From positions 558,001 through 622,000 of the forward strand of contig NZ_JBCNLP010000001.1 of NCBI RefSeq assembly GCF_039595395.1: a stretch of 64,000 nt of DNA, read 5' to 3'. The translations under genes and the position numbers were made by a program. The stretch's first letter is position 1. Each line of letters begins with the position of its first letter. This document shows, one piece after another, positions 47,485 through 54,706 of this stretch. The notes beneath the pieces were generated by a model. The model was not told where the DNA came from and did no database searches. It worked only from the letters and a program-made list of their open reading frames with translations. Origin of the DNA: Novosphingobium sp. (GTDB taxonomy: Bacteria > Pseudomonadota > Alphaproteobacteria > Sphingomonadales > Sphingomonadaceae).

Positions 47485-48048
47485 TTAGATCTTGCCGACC
47501 AGATCGATCGACGGAGCCAGCGTTTCCGAACCTTCTTCCCACTTGGCGGGGCACACCTGGCCGGGGTGCTCCTGCCAGTACTTGGCGGCCTTGATCTTGC
47601 GCACCAGCTCGGCGGCGTTGCGGCCCACGCCCTCGGGGGTCACTTCGACCAGCTGCACCACGCCCTCGGGGTCGGTGACGAAGGTGCCGCGGTCGGCCAG
47701 GCCAACGCCTTCGCGCAGGTTGCCGAACTGCTTGGTCAGGTCATGGTTCTGGTCGCCGACCAGATAGTACTGGATGGTGCCGATGGCGGGCGAGGTGTCG
47801 GCCCAGGCCTTGTGGCTGAAGTGGGTGTCGGTCGACACGCCATACACTTCCACGCCCATGCCCTTCAGCGTGGCATACTCGTTCTGGAGGTCTTCCAGCT
47901 CGGTGGGGCACACGAAGGTGAAGTCGGCGGGGTAGAAGAAGAAGACAGACCACTTGCCCTTGATGTCGGCATCGGTGACGTCAACGAAAGCGCCTTCCTT
48001 GTAGGCCGTGGCGGTGAAGGGCTGAATCGAATAGCCGATAAGCGACAT
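47485..48048 (-). CDS. ahpC: Alkyl hydroperoxide reductase subunit C (peroxiredoxin)
   Basis: Two-Cys typical peroxiredoxin that reduces H2O2 and organic peroxides. The 187-residue protein has the peroxidatic Cys47 in FYPADFTFVCPTE and the resolving Cys166 in HPGQVCPAKWEEG; YGVSTDTHFSHKAW and the GVGLADRGTFVTDPEGVVQ loop are typical. ATG 48048 has AGGAG five to six bases away and gives the canonical MSLIGYSIQPF; an upstream in-frame ATG at 48102 is unsupported. Codon use is host-like. An inverted repeat upstream may bind a peroxide sensor. Confidence 0.97.
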   Translation of the reverse strand: MSLIGYSIQPFTATAYKEGAFVDVTDADIKGKWSVFFFYPADFTFVCPTELEDLQNEYATLKGMGVEVYGVSTDTHFSHKAWADTSPAIGTIQYYLVGDQNHDLTKQFGNLREGVGLADRGTFVTDPEGVVQLVEVTPEGVGRNAAELVRKIKAAKYWQEHPGQVCPAKWEEGSETLAPSIDLVGKI

Positions 48049-48129
48049 GGGGTAACTCCTTGGTCGTTTGGTGTTGAACTGCTTGAAGGCGAGATAGGGG
48101 CTCACACCGCAGATGCGAAGTGGGCATTC

Positions 48130-48172
48130 CCGATTAATCAGAACAGGATTGCCGATCAGTGGTTCTAATCGG
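48130..48172. promoter_or_regulatory. Long imperfect dyad upstream of ahpC (OxyR-like candidate)
   Basis: CCGATTA (48130-48136) and TAATCGG (48166-48172), with inner AGAAC and GTTCT, form a 43-bp imperfect dyad about 80-125 bp upstream of ahpC. Extended sites of this size are typical of LysR-type regulators such as OxyR, which often controls ahpC. No oxyR gene is in the window. The remainder of the 48049-48447 gap is element F. Confidence 0.45.
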
Positions 48173-48212
48173 ACGAGGCGATTATGTGATGGTAGTATGA
48201 CAGGAAGGAGAA

Positions 48213-48435
48213 TGCGAGGGCCATCGCCCTCGCGCTCCCTTTAATGTCCACGTTGCGCGTAACCTATCGGTTCGGCACGGATTCATGGCGCCGCAGGCTT
48301 TCAAATCGCCAGCACAGCGTGCCGTTCAGGGCATACCTGCCTACGGCGCAGGTGGAGAGATGAGGCGTTTCGCTTCGGTGCCACTACCGTCTCGCCGGAA
48401 GACGTTCCGGGAGCGCGAGGGGGTAACCCCCTCGC
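48213..48435 (+). repeat. Intergenic palindrome-ended element, copy F
   Basis: Left palindrome TGCGAGGG with loop CCATCG, then CGCTCCCTTTAATGTCCACG. The middle is diverged (GGTTCGGCA, GCGCCGCAGGC and CTGCCTACGGCGCAGG remain). The right end is GCCGGAAGACGTTCCGGGAG and a GCGAGGGGG palindrome closing at 48435. It lies between the ahpC promoter region and the aroC stop, 12 bp from the latter, with pyrimidine-rich TCTTTCTTTTCTT in between. Confidence 0.82.
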
Positions 48436-48447
48436 ATCTTTCTTTTC

Positions 48448-49518
48448 TTACCGCCCTGTCTGCCCGCGATGCAGCAACTTGTGATCGGCCAGCACCAGAG
48501 CCATCATCGCCTCGACAACAGGTACACCGCGAATGCCGACGCAGGGGTCGTGACGGCCCTTGGTGAAGAGTTCTGTGGCCTCGCCCTCGCGGGTGATGGT
48601 GGGCATCGGGGTCAGAATGCTGCTGGTCGGCTTGAAAGCGACGCGCACCACCACCGGCTGGCCGGTGGAGATGCCGCCCGCGATCCCGCCCGCATGGTTG
48701 GCGGAGAAACGCGGGCCTTCATTGCCGGGGTACATGGGGTCGGCGTTCTGCTCACCGGTCAGGCGGGCGGCGGCGAAACCGTCGCCGATTTCCACGCCCT
48801 TGGTGGCGTTGATGGTCATCATCGCGGCGGCGAGGTCGGAATCCAGCTTGGCATAGATCGGCGCGCCCCAACCGGCAGGCACGCCGGTGGCCGTGCATTC
48901 CACCACCGCGCCCACCGAGGAACCGGCCTTGCGCGCGTCATCCACGATCTTTTCCCAGCGCTGCGCGGCGGCTGCGTCAGGGCAGAAGAACGGGTTGGCG
49001 CGGATCTGGTCGGCGTCGAAATTGGCCGGATCGATGGCATCGCCGCCGATTTCCGAGACATAGGCCAGGATCGTCACCTCTGGGATCGCCAGACGCGCCA
49101 CGCCGCCGGCGGCCACGCGCGCCGCCGTCTCGCGCGCCGATGAGCGCCCGCCGCCGCGATAGTCGCGGAAGCCATATTTGGCGTCATAGGTGTAATCGGC
49201 GTGGCCGGGGCGATAGGATTTGGCGACCTCGGAATAATCCTTGGAGCGCTGATCGGTGTTCTCGATCATCAGGCTGATCGGGGTGCCGGTGGTCTTGCCC
49301 TCGAACACGCCCGAGAGGATGCGCACCTGATCGGGCTCCTGCCGCTGGGTGGTGAACTTGCTCTGGCCGGGGCGGCGGGCGTCGAGGAAGGGCTGGATCA
49401 TGCTCTCGTCGATCGCCAGACCCGGAGGGCAGCCATCGACCACGGCGCCAAGGGCAGGCCCGTGGCTCTCGCCCCAGGTGGTGAATCGGAAGATGCGGCC
49501 AAAGGTGTTCCAGCTCAT
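48448..49518 (-). CDS. aroC: Chorismate synthase
   Basis: Last common step of aromatic amino acid synthesis: 5-enolpyruvylshikimate-3-phosphate to chorismate, needing reduced FMN. The 356-residue protein has the family signatures GRIFRFTTWGESHGPALGAVVDGCPPG, HADYTYDAKYGFRDYRGGGRSSARETAARVAAG and GISTGQPVVVRVAFKPTSSI, with VGIRGVPVVEAMMALVLADH at the C-terminus. ATG 49518 starts the standard MSWNTFGRIFRF; the frame is open upstream but without homology. It is divergent from the monooxygenase-like gene. Element F follows it. Confidence 0.97.
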   Translation of the reverse strand: MSWNTFGRIFRFTTWGESHGPALGAVVDGCPPGLAIDESMIQPFLDARRPGQSKFTTQRQEPDQVRILSGVFEGKTTGTPISLMIENTDQRSKDYSEVAKSYRPGHADYTYDAKYGFRDYRGGGRSSARETAARVAAGGVARLAIPEVTILAYVSEIGGDAIDPANFDADQIRANPFFCPDAAAAQRWEKIVDDARKAGSSVGAVVECTATGVPAGWGAPIYAKLDSDLAAAMMTINATKGVEIGDGFAAARLTGEQNADPMYPGNEGPRFSANHAGGIAGGISTGQPVVVRVAFKPTSSILTPMPTITREGEATELFTKGRHDPCVGIRGVPVVEAMMALVLADHKLLHRGQTGR

Positions 49519-49602
49519 GGGGTTTGCCTTTGGCGCCGTTGTTCGCAAAAGTCCACCGTCGCGGGCTTGGAATAAAGCTGCGCGGGCGATAGGGTGGCGG
49601 CC

Positions 49603-49902
49603 ATGTATATGAATGTCTTCCGCAGCCGTAAGCGCGATGGGTATGATGCCGAAGCCTATGCCGAGGATGCCGCGCGCATGGGCGAACTGGCGCAGGCTCA
49701 GCCGGGCTTCGTCGATTACAAGAGCTTTGCCGCCCCCGATGGCGAGACGGTGACGATCTCGGTCTGGGAGAGCACGCAGGCGGCCAAGGCCTGGGCGCGT
49801 CATCCGGAGCATCTTGAGGCGCAGGCGCGCGGACGCGACGACTATTACGCCGAGTTCACGATGTATGCGGCCGACGATGCGCGGGTGCGGCGCTTTCCCT
49901 AA
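49603..49902 (+). CDS. Antibiotic biosynthesis monooxygenase-like (ABM/DABB) domain protein
   Basis: A small 99-residue protein with the dimeric ferredoxin-like barrel pattern: MYMNVFRSRKR, AARMGELAQAQPGFVDYKSFAAPDGETVTISVWESTQAAKAWARHPEH, ending YAEFTMYAADD. The ending AWARHPEHLEAQARGR..YY and the GFV-DY-S pattern match ABM-type YgiN-like proteins, whose substrates are usually unknown. ATG 49603 has AGGG eight bases upstream; GTG at 49594 and ATG at 49609 are alternatives. It stands alone between aroC and tRNA-Arg. Confidence 0.78.
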   Translation: MYMNVFRSRKRDGYDAEAYAEDAARMGELAQAQPGFVDYKSFAAPDGETVTISVWESTQAAKAWARHPEHLEAQARGRDDYYAEFTMYAADDARVRRFP

Positions 49903-49983
49903 GGTGGGTCGTGATTTGCCCACAGGCTGATGAAAAGCACTGGCAATCACGGGCAAGCGCTGCTAACCGCATGGCCAGCGCAA

Positions 49984-50060
49984 GCATCCATAGCTCAGCT
50001 GGATAGAGTACTGCCCTCCGAAGGCAGGGGTCGCAGGTTCGAATCCTGCTGGATGCGCCA
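49984..50060 (+). tRNA. tRNA-Arg (anticodon CCG)
   Basis: A 77-nt tRNA. Acceptor arms GCATCCA and TGGATGC pair perfectly and CCA is encoded (50058-50060). The D arm is AGCTCAGCTGGATAGAGT-like, the anticodon stem CTGCC/GGCAG holds loop CTCCGAA (anticodon CCG), and the T arm contains GCAGGTTCGAATCCTGC. No integrase or partial tRNA repeat is nearby. Confidence 0.96.
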
Positions 50061-50143
50061 TTTTCCTGACAGCTTTGACGATTTGCCGCGGATGCTGGTC
50101 TGCGCTAGGGGCTTGCCGCAATTGCAGGCAAAGGAGCAGCCCC

Positions 50144-50491
50144 GTGTCGATCATTCTCTATGGCATTCCCAATTGCGACACGGTGAAAAAGGCCCGTACC
50201 TGGCTGACGGCCAAGGGCGTGGATTATGCCTTCCACGATTACAAGAAAGCCGGGGCCGATGAAGCGCAGATCGCGCGCTGGGCTCAGGCGGTGGGCTGGG
50301 AAAAGGTGCTGAACCGCGCCGGCACCACCTTCAAGAAGCTGCCCGAGGATCAGAAGGCCGATCTGGACGAGGCCAAGGCCGTGGCGATCATGGCCGCCAA
50401 CCCCAGCGCCATCAAGCGCCCCATCGTGGAGAAGGACGGCAAGGTCGTCGCGGTGGGCTTCAAGGAGCCCGAGTGGGCCGGGATTTTCTGA
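50144..50491 (+). CDS. ArsC/Spx-family reductase-like protein (YffB type)
   Basis: A 115-residue thioredoxin-fold protein. The start MSIILYGIPNCDTVKKARTWL carries the single active-site Cys11 of the YffB/ArsC-like group. FHDYKKAGADEAQIARWAQAVGWEKVLNRAGTTFKKLP and KRPIVEKDGKVVAVGFKEPEWAGIF are characteristic. It lacks the extra cysteines of classical arsenate reductases, so arsenate resistance should not be assumed; YffB proteins have poorly defined glutathione-linked roles. GTG 50144 has AAGGAG seven bases upstream. Confidence 0.88.
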   Translation: MSIILYGIPNCDTVKKARTWLTAKGVDYAFHDYKKAGADEAQIARWAQAVGWEKVLNRAGTTFKKLPEDQKADLDEAKAVAIMAANPSAIKRPIVEKDGKVVAVGFKEPEWAGIF

Positions 50492-50493
50492 TT

Positions 50494-50632
50494 GGACAAT
50501 GCGCCAGGGCGCATTGTCAGCGCGGCACCAGCCCGCTCCCCCGGCCCAGCCGCCCACAGCATACCACGATGGTTGGCTGGTCCGGGGAAGCGGGCTGATG
50601 CCGCAAATCCGGCTGTCGTCGGTTTGCAAACC
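50494..50632. repeat. Three-hairpin palindromic element, copy 1
   Basis: A left hairpin GACAATGCGCC-AG-GGCGCATTGTC (perfect 11 bp, about 50495-50519); a long imperfect stem from GCGGCACCAGCCCGCTCCCC (from about 50522) to GGGGAAGCGGGCTGATGCCG (to about 50603); and a right part AAATCCG...CGTCGGTTT ending in the palindrome GGTTTGCAAACC. The copy at 59.2 kb has the same central stem with paired changes (CCCGCT/AGCGGGC here, CCCACT/GAGGGCT there). It lies between convergent genes, with its last base in a stop codon. Confidence 0.8.
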
Positions 50633-51237
50633 TATTGCAGCGCCCGCTGCTCGATCAGCTTGAGGTAACGCATCCGCTCGGCGGGCAGCACCAGCATCTG
50701 CAATTGGGGCGAGCCGCCGGGCAGCAGATGGCAGTCGCCCGGCTCCACCTGAGGGCCGGTGGTGCCGATCAGCGCGGGCAGGGGCTTGATGACCTCGAAG
50801 GTCAGCACATAGTCCAGCGTGGCCTTGAAATCGCTGCGGATGGCGAGGGAATCGCGGGCCTGCCGCATCGTATCGACCCGCTGGAAGGTGCCCCAGCCGC
50901 CGGGCCGCAGTGAGCCATCGGGCAGCACCTGACCTTTGGCGACGGCCATCTGGAAGCGTGTGCCCACCGACAGCAGCATCACCTCGGGCGGCAGGCCATC
51001 GGGCCATGGCGAGGGCAAGGGGCTGTCGGCCAGATCGTGGAACACCGCCGCCGCCCGCGCCGGATCGGCATAGCGCCAGCCCTGCGCCTGAGCCCATGCC
51101 TTGCCCGCCGGGCTCTCCAGCGTATCGCAGCCTGCGACGGGGCCCGGTCCGACCTGCGCCAGCGCCGGAGACGGCGCCAGCAAAGACGCCGGAGCCGGGA
51201 CCAGCGCCAGCAGTGCCGCCAGCAGGCCCGCCCGCAT
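50632..51237 (-). CDS. Uncharacterised exported protein
   Basis: I do not recognise the family. The 201-residue product has a signal peptide (MRAGLLAALLALVPAPASLLAPSPALA), two cysteines in the mature part (VAGCDTLES and PGDCHLLPG), and a globular body with WAQAQGWRYADPARAAAVFHDLAD and FKATLDYVLTFEVIKPLPALIG. Probably periplasmic. Its start overlaps the ubiG stop (TGATG), so it is co-translated with ubiG, although a link to ubiquinone synthesis is not shown. Confidence 0.75.
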   Translation of the reverse strand: MRAGLLAALLALVPAPASLLAPSPALAQVGPGPVAGCDTLESPAGKAWAQAQGWRYADPARAAAVFHDLADSPLPSPWPDGLPPEVMLLSVGTRFQMAVAKGQVLPDGSLRPGGWGTFQRVDTMRQARDSLAIRSDFKATLDYVLTFEVIKPLPALIGTTGPQVEPGDCHLLPGGSPQLQMLVLPAERMRYLKLIEQRALQ

Positions 51238-51974
51238 CAGCCGCGCTTCGCGGTGAGGATATAGTTCAGGCTCATATCATCCGAGAGATGCAGGCCTTTG
51301 AGCGGCGAGAACGCGATGCCCATCGGCTGGCCCACCTGAAAACCGGCATCCTGCAGCAGGATCGCCAGTTCGGGCGGAGTGATGAAATCGTCCCAGTGAT
51401 GCGTGCCGCGCGGCACCATGCCGATGCGCTCCGCCGCTTCGATCAGCAGCAGGCGCGAGGCCGCCGTGCGGTTGGGGGTGGAGAGGATCATCAGCCCGTC
51501 ATCGGCCAGCGTCTCGGCCAGAGCGGCGATAAAGGCGGCTTTGTCGGCGACATGCTCGATCACCTCCATGCTGGTGACCAGATCGAAACCGCGCAGCCCC
51601 AGCGAGGACAATTCGCCATGGTGATAGGTGATCGGCAGGCCGCTGCCCGCCGCATGCTCGCGCGCCGCCGCGATGTTTTCCGCCGCCGCATCCACGCCGG
51701 TCATCGCCGCGCCGAGGCGGGCCAGCGGCTCGCACAGCAGGCCCGCGCCGCAGCCGACATCGAGCGCCGTCTTGCCTGCCAGGGGCTTCACGCTGCGCGA
51801 ATCACCCTTCCAGTGCGAATCGATGGAATCGCGGATAAAACCCAGCCGCACCGGATTGAGCCGGTGAAGCATCGCCGAGGAACCCTTTGGATTCCACCAT
51901 TCCGCCGCCAGCTTTCCGAAATGGTCAGCCTCGGCCTTGCGAATTGTATCAATGTTGCCTGTTGCGTTGCTCAT
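51237..51974 (-). CDS. ubiG: Ubiquinone O-methyltransferase UbiG
   Basis: SAM-dependent methyltransferase for both O-methylations of ubiquinone synthesis, 245 residues. N-terminal EADHFGKLAAEWWNPKGSSAMLHRLNPVRLGFI is the UbiG signature; SAM motif I is ALDVGCGAGLLCEPLARLGAAMTGVDAA; the post-motif region FDLVTSMEVIEHVADKAAF and the C-terminal DDMSLNYILTAKRG also match. ATG 51974 is the usual start (MSNATGNIDTIRKAE). It is divergent from lysC with 96 bp between and overlaps the downstream exported-protein gene. Confidence 0.95.
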   Translation of the reverse strand: MSNATGNIDTIRKAEADHFGKLAAEWWNPKGSSAMLHRLNPVRLGFIRDSIDSHWKGDSRSVKPLAGKTALDVGCGAGLLCEPLARLGAAMTGVDAAAENIAAAREHAAGSGLPITYHHGELSSLGLRGFDLVTSMEVIEHVADKAAFIAALAETLADDGLMILSTPNRTAASRLLLIEAAERIGMVPRGTHHWDDFITPPELAILLQDAGFQVGQPMGIAFSPLKGLHLSDDMSLNYILTAKRG

Positions 51975-52070
51975 GATCCCTTTCTAAAGCGCCGCGTCCG
52001 CTCCCGGCAAGCAGGGGCGGCATGTTTCTTCAAGGCAAGTTACGCCAGCCAGTTGATAGGGAGCCTGTTT

Positions 52071-53324
52071 GTGGCCCGCATCGTGATGAAATTCGGTGGC
52101 ACCTCCATGGCCGGGACCGAGCGTATTCGGCGCGTGGCGGGCATCGTCAAACGCCAGCAGGAAGCCGGGCATGAGGTGGCGGTGGTCGTCTCGGCCATGG
52201 CGGGCGAGACCGACCGTCTCGTCAACTTCAGCCGCGAGGCCCATGCGCTTTACGACCCGGCCGAATACGACGTCGTCGTCGCCAGCGGTGAGCAGGTGAC
52301 CAGCGGCCTTCTGGCCATGACGCTGCAGGCCATGGGCTGCAAGGCGCGTTCGTGGCTCGGCTGGCAGATGCCGATCCTGACCGACGACGCCCATGCCAAG
52401 GCCCGCATCCAGACCATCGAGTCCGAAGCGCTGCTGGCCAGCATGGCTTCGGGCGAGATCGCTGTCATCCCCGGTTTCCAGGGCGTGACCGAAGGCGGGC
52501 GCATCACCACGCTGGGCCGTGGCGGTTCGGACACCTCCGCCGTGGCCGTGGCCGCTGGCATCAAGGCCGACCGCTGCGACATCTACACCGATGTCGACGG
52601 CGTCTACACCACCGATCCGCGCATTGTGGCCAAGGCCCGCAAGCTCAAGAACGTCACCTATGAGGAGATGCTGGAACTGGCCAGCGTCGGCTCCAAGGTT
52701 TTGCAGACGCGCTGCGTCGCGCTCGCCATGAAAGAAAATGTGCGGGTGCAGGTGCTCTCGTCCTTTATCGATGAAAACGCGCCCGCCGCAGACACGCTGC
52801 CGGGCACCATGATTGTTTCCGACGAGGAACTGGAAGGTTTGGACATGGAACGCCAGCTGATCACCGGCATCGCCGCCGACAAGAACGAAGCCAAGGTCAT
52901 CCTGACCGCCGTGCCGGACCGTCCGGGCGCCGTGGCGACCATCTTCACGCCGCTGGCCGAGGCCAACATCAACGTCGACATGATCATCCAGAATGTCGGC
53001 CGCGAGGACACCGACACCGACGTCACCTTCACCGTGCCCCAGGCCGATCTGGACCGCACGCAGGCCGTGCTGGAAGCCAACCGCGAGGTCATCGGCTATC
53101 AGAAGCTGACGACCGACCCCAAGGTGGCCAAGGTCTCGGTGGTGGGCGTGGGCATGCGCAGCCACGCGGGCGTGGCCGCCACCATGTTCAAGTCGCTGGC
53201 CGATCGCGGGATCAACATTCAGGCGATTTCCACCAGCGAGATCAAGGTCTCGGTGGTGATCGACGCCGACGAGGTCGAGCTGGCCGTGCGTCTGCTGCAC
53301 ACCGCCTACGGTCTGGACGGCTAA
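52071..53324 (+). CDS. lysC: Aspartate kinase
   Basis: First step of the aspartate family (lysine, threonine, methionine, diaminopimelate): phosphorylates aspartate. It has 417 residues: kinase domain with MARIVMKFGGTSMAGTERI, VVASGEQVTSGLLAM, TLGRGGSDTSAVAVAAG and CDIYTDVDGVYTTDPRIV, then tandem ACT domains (about 270-417) with VPDRPGAVATIFTPLAEANINVDMIIQNV and GVAATMFKSLADRGINIQAISTSEIKVSVVI, which normally bind feedback-inhibiting lysine/threonine. GTG 52071 has AGGGAG seven bases upstream and gives the typical start; the long upstream open frame belongs to the ubiG antisense. A strong terminator follows. Confidence 0.96.
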   Translation: MARIVMKFGGTSMAGTERIRRVAGIVKRQQEAGHEVAVVVSAMAGETDRLVNFSREAHALYDPAEYDVVVASGEQVTSGLLAMTLQAMGCKARSWLGWQMPILTDDAHAKARIQTIESEALLASMASGEIAVIPGFQGVTEGGRITTLGRGGSDTSAVAVAAGIKADRCDIYTDVDGVYTTDPRIVAKARKLKNVTYEEMLELASVGSKVLQTRCVALAMKENVRVQVLSSFIDENAPAADTLPGTMIVSDEELEGLDMERQLITGIAADKNEAKVILTAVPDRPGAVATIFTPLAEANINVDMIIQNVGREDTDTDVTFTVPQADLDRTQAVLEANREVIGYQKLTTDPKVAKVSVVGVGMRSHAGVAATMFKSLADRGINIQAISTSEIKVSVVIDADEVELAVRLLHTAYGLDG

Positions 53325-53349
53325 AGCGCTCTGACGTTTCGGCGTTGTT

Positions 53350-53394
53350 AAAAACCCCTCGGCAGGCACAAGTTCGCTTGCCGAGGGGTTTTTG
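53350..53394 (+). terminator. Strong intrinsic terminator after lysC
   Basis: AAAAACCCCTCGGCA and TGCCGAGGGGTTTTT pair across a loop of about 15 bases that itself contains partial pairing (GGC/GCT). The stem is followed by TTTTT. It begins about 25 bp beyond the lysC stop. Because both ends are A/T runs, it can work in both directions. Confidence 0.9.
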
Positions 53395-53478
53395 CGTCCG
53401 GGTGCCCTGCGAGAGCGGTGTGGAACTTGGCGCTCCCTCGGGCATAGTGCTTTCATATCAGCTTGAAAGGTGCTCCAG

Positions 53479-54048
53479 ATGGTGAAGCTGCAATCCTCCA
53501 ATCCCCGGTCCTTGCGCATGGCGGCCATGGCGCTGGGCGCGCTGGTGTCTGTCACGGGGGGGAGCCTGATCGCGAACGCCCGGCAAACCACCAGCGAACC
53601 CGTTGTCCAGAAGACGGACAAGGCGCCCAAGCCCGTCACCAAGGATGATCCCAACGCCCAGCAGGTGGCCGAAACCCCGCTGACCGACCTCAATGTGAAA
53701 AAGGGCGAGATTCCGGCGGTTTTGCTGCGCGCCCAGCAGAATCCCTACAGCATGGCCGGGATGAAGGGCTGCCCTGCGATCACCAATGCGGTGTCGCAGC
53801 TCAACGCCGTGCTGGGCGACGATGTGGACGTCAGCAAGGCGAAGAAGCGCAATGTTGGCGCGGGCCATGTGGCGCAGACGGTGGTGGGCTCGTTCATCCC
53901 CTTCCGCGGGATTATCCGCGAGGTCTCCGGCGCCAGCTCGGAAGAGCGCAAGCTGCAGGCGGCCATCGCGGCGGGCATGGCGCGGCGCGGGTTCCTGAAG
54001 GGCGTGGGGATGACGAAGGGATGTCGTTATCCGGGGCGGCCGGCTTAA
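53479..54048 (+). CDS. Uncharacterised exported or membrane-anchored protein
   Basis: I do not recognise this family. The 189-residue protein has an N-terminal hydrophobic segment after a basic start (SLRMAAMALGALVSVTGGSLIA), then a polar region (PVVQKTDKAPKPVTKDDPN) and a globular part with PYSMAGMKGCPAITNAVSQLNAVLGDDVDV and HVAQTVVGSFIPFRGIIREVSGASSEERKLQAAIAAGMARRGFLKG. Two cysteines (GCPA and GCRY) may pair. ATG 53479 has AAAGG eight bases upstream. It stands alone and is downstream of the lysC terminator. Confidence 0.72.
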   Translation: MVKLQSSNPRSLRMAAMALGALVSVTGGSLIANARQTTSEPVVQKTDKAPKPVTKDDPNAQQVAETPLTDLNVKKGEIPAVLLRAQQNPYSMAGMKGCPAITNAVSQLNAVLGDDVDVSKAKKRNVGAGHVAQTVVGSFIPFRGIIREVSGASSEERKLQAAIAAGMARRGFLKGVGMTKGCRYPGRPA

Positions 54049-54079
54049 GGTTTCGGTTTGGGGATTATGCCTCCGGCGG

Positions 54080-54150
54080 GCAAAGGGCCATCGCCCTTTG
54101 CAATCCCTTTTTTCTGCCTTTGCGCTGCGGGTTCAGCGTTGGGTGTTGGG
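54080..54150 (+). repeat. Half-copy of the palindrome-ended element (G1, diverged left end)
   Basis: GCAAAGGG-CCATCG-CCCTTTGC followed by AATCCCTTTTTT and then TGCGCTGCGGGTTCAGCGTTG. The loop CCATCG and the following order (CCCTTT, then GGGTTC) match the left end of the full copies, but the palindrome arms have changed together (GCGAGGG to GCAAAGGG), keeping the pairing. Only about the first 70 bases resemble the family; the gap to the small gene at 54199 shows nothing else. Confidence 0.6.
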
Positions 54151-54198
54151 CGCGATGCTGATGTTATAAGCCGCTTCGCGGGAGGCGAAAGGGCTGGA

Positions 54199-54459
54199 TC
54201 AGGGTTTGCTGCCCTCATTATCGTGATCGAAAAGTTCTCCCTGGTTGCCTTCATCGGCATCGCCGATCTCCTGGCGGACCTGGATCATCTGAACGGCTCT
54301 GGCTTTTGCCGGATCAAAAACGGCAAAGCTGGAGTCCAGCGCAGAGCCAAAGCCGCCTCCATGCTTTTTGCCCCGCTGCTTGCGTTTGCTACGAGCAATG
54401 ATGAAAGGCAGGGCAAGCCACAAAGGCAAAGCGATGGCCAGTGCGATCAACCATTCCAT
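54199..54459 (-). CDS. Small membrane-anchored hypothetical protein
   Basis: An 86-residue protein with an N-terminal membrane helix (MEWLIALAIALPLWLALPFII), then a basic stretch (ARSKRKQRGKKHGGG) that would face the cytoplasm and a polar acidic C-terminus (IGDADEGNQGELFDHDNEGS). GGAGA six bases before ATG 54459 supports a real gene. I do not recognise a family. It lies between two facing half-copies of the intergenic element, G1 and G2. Confidence 0.65.
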   Translation of the reverse strand: MEWLIALAIALPLWLALPFIIARSKRKQRGKKHGGGFGSALDSSFAVFDPAKARAVQMIQVRQEIGDADEGNQGELFDHDNEGSKP

Positions 54460-54500
54460 CAGCTTTCTCCAGCGGGACAGATTTCATTTAAAACGCTGTC

Positions 54501-54613
54501 TTTGCCGCGCCGCAGGCAATTCTAACATAGGCGGCACAGCCAATTCAGCGCAACGCCGAACCCGAGGCGCACGGTAGACATTCATGGGAGCGCGAGGGTG
54601 TAACACCCTCGCA
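54501..54613 (-). repeat. Half-copy of the palindrome-ended element (G2, reversed left end)
   Basis: Reads, in reverse, as the left half of the family: on the minus strand it begins with the TGCGAGGG palindrome (loop TGTTACA), CGCTCCCATGAATGTCTACC, GGGTTCGGCGTTGCGC and ends near GCCTGCGGCGCGGCAAAG. The right half is missing. With G1 it brackets the small membrane gene in a face-to-face arrangement. Its outer end lies near the katA terminator. Confidence 0.75.
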
Positions 54614-54642
54614 CCTTCCCTTCCTCCCTGAACTCAAAAACC

Positions 54643-54680
54643 AAAAACCCGCCCCCGGTGGTCCATCCGGAGGCGGGCTC
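54643..54680 (-). terminator. Intrinsic terminator after katA
   Basis: On the minus strand, GAGCCCGCCTCCGG and CCGGGGGCGGGTTTTTG form a GC-rich stem of about 12 bp with a small bulge, ending in TTTTTGGTTTTT. It begins about 25 bp after the catalase stop. Confidence 0.8.
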
Positions 54681-54706
54681 TTGTGCGACCCTCAGGGCTA
54701 TGTGGA

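Noticed and set aside
49984..50060. tRNA-Arg as an integration (att) site of a genomic island
   Set aside because: No integrase, no direct repeat of the tRNA 3' end nearby, and both flanks are ordinary chromosomal genes.
50144..50491. Arsenate reductase for arsenic resistance
   Set aside because: The protein has the YffB-like single-Cys pattern and there are no ars genes nearby, so a resistance role is unsupported.
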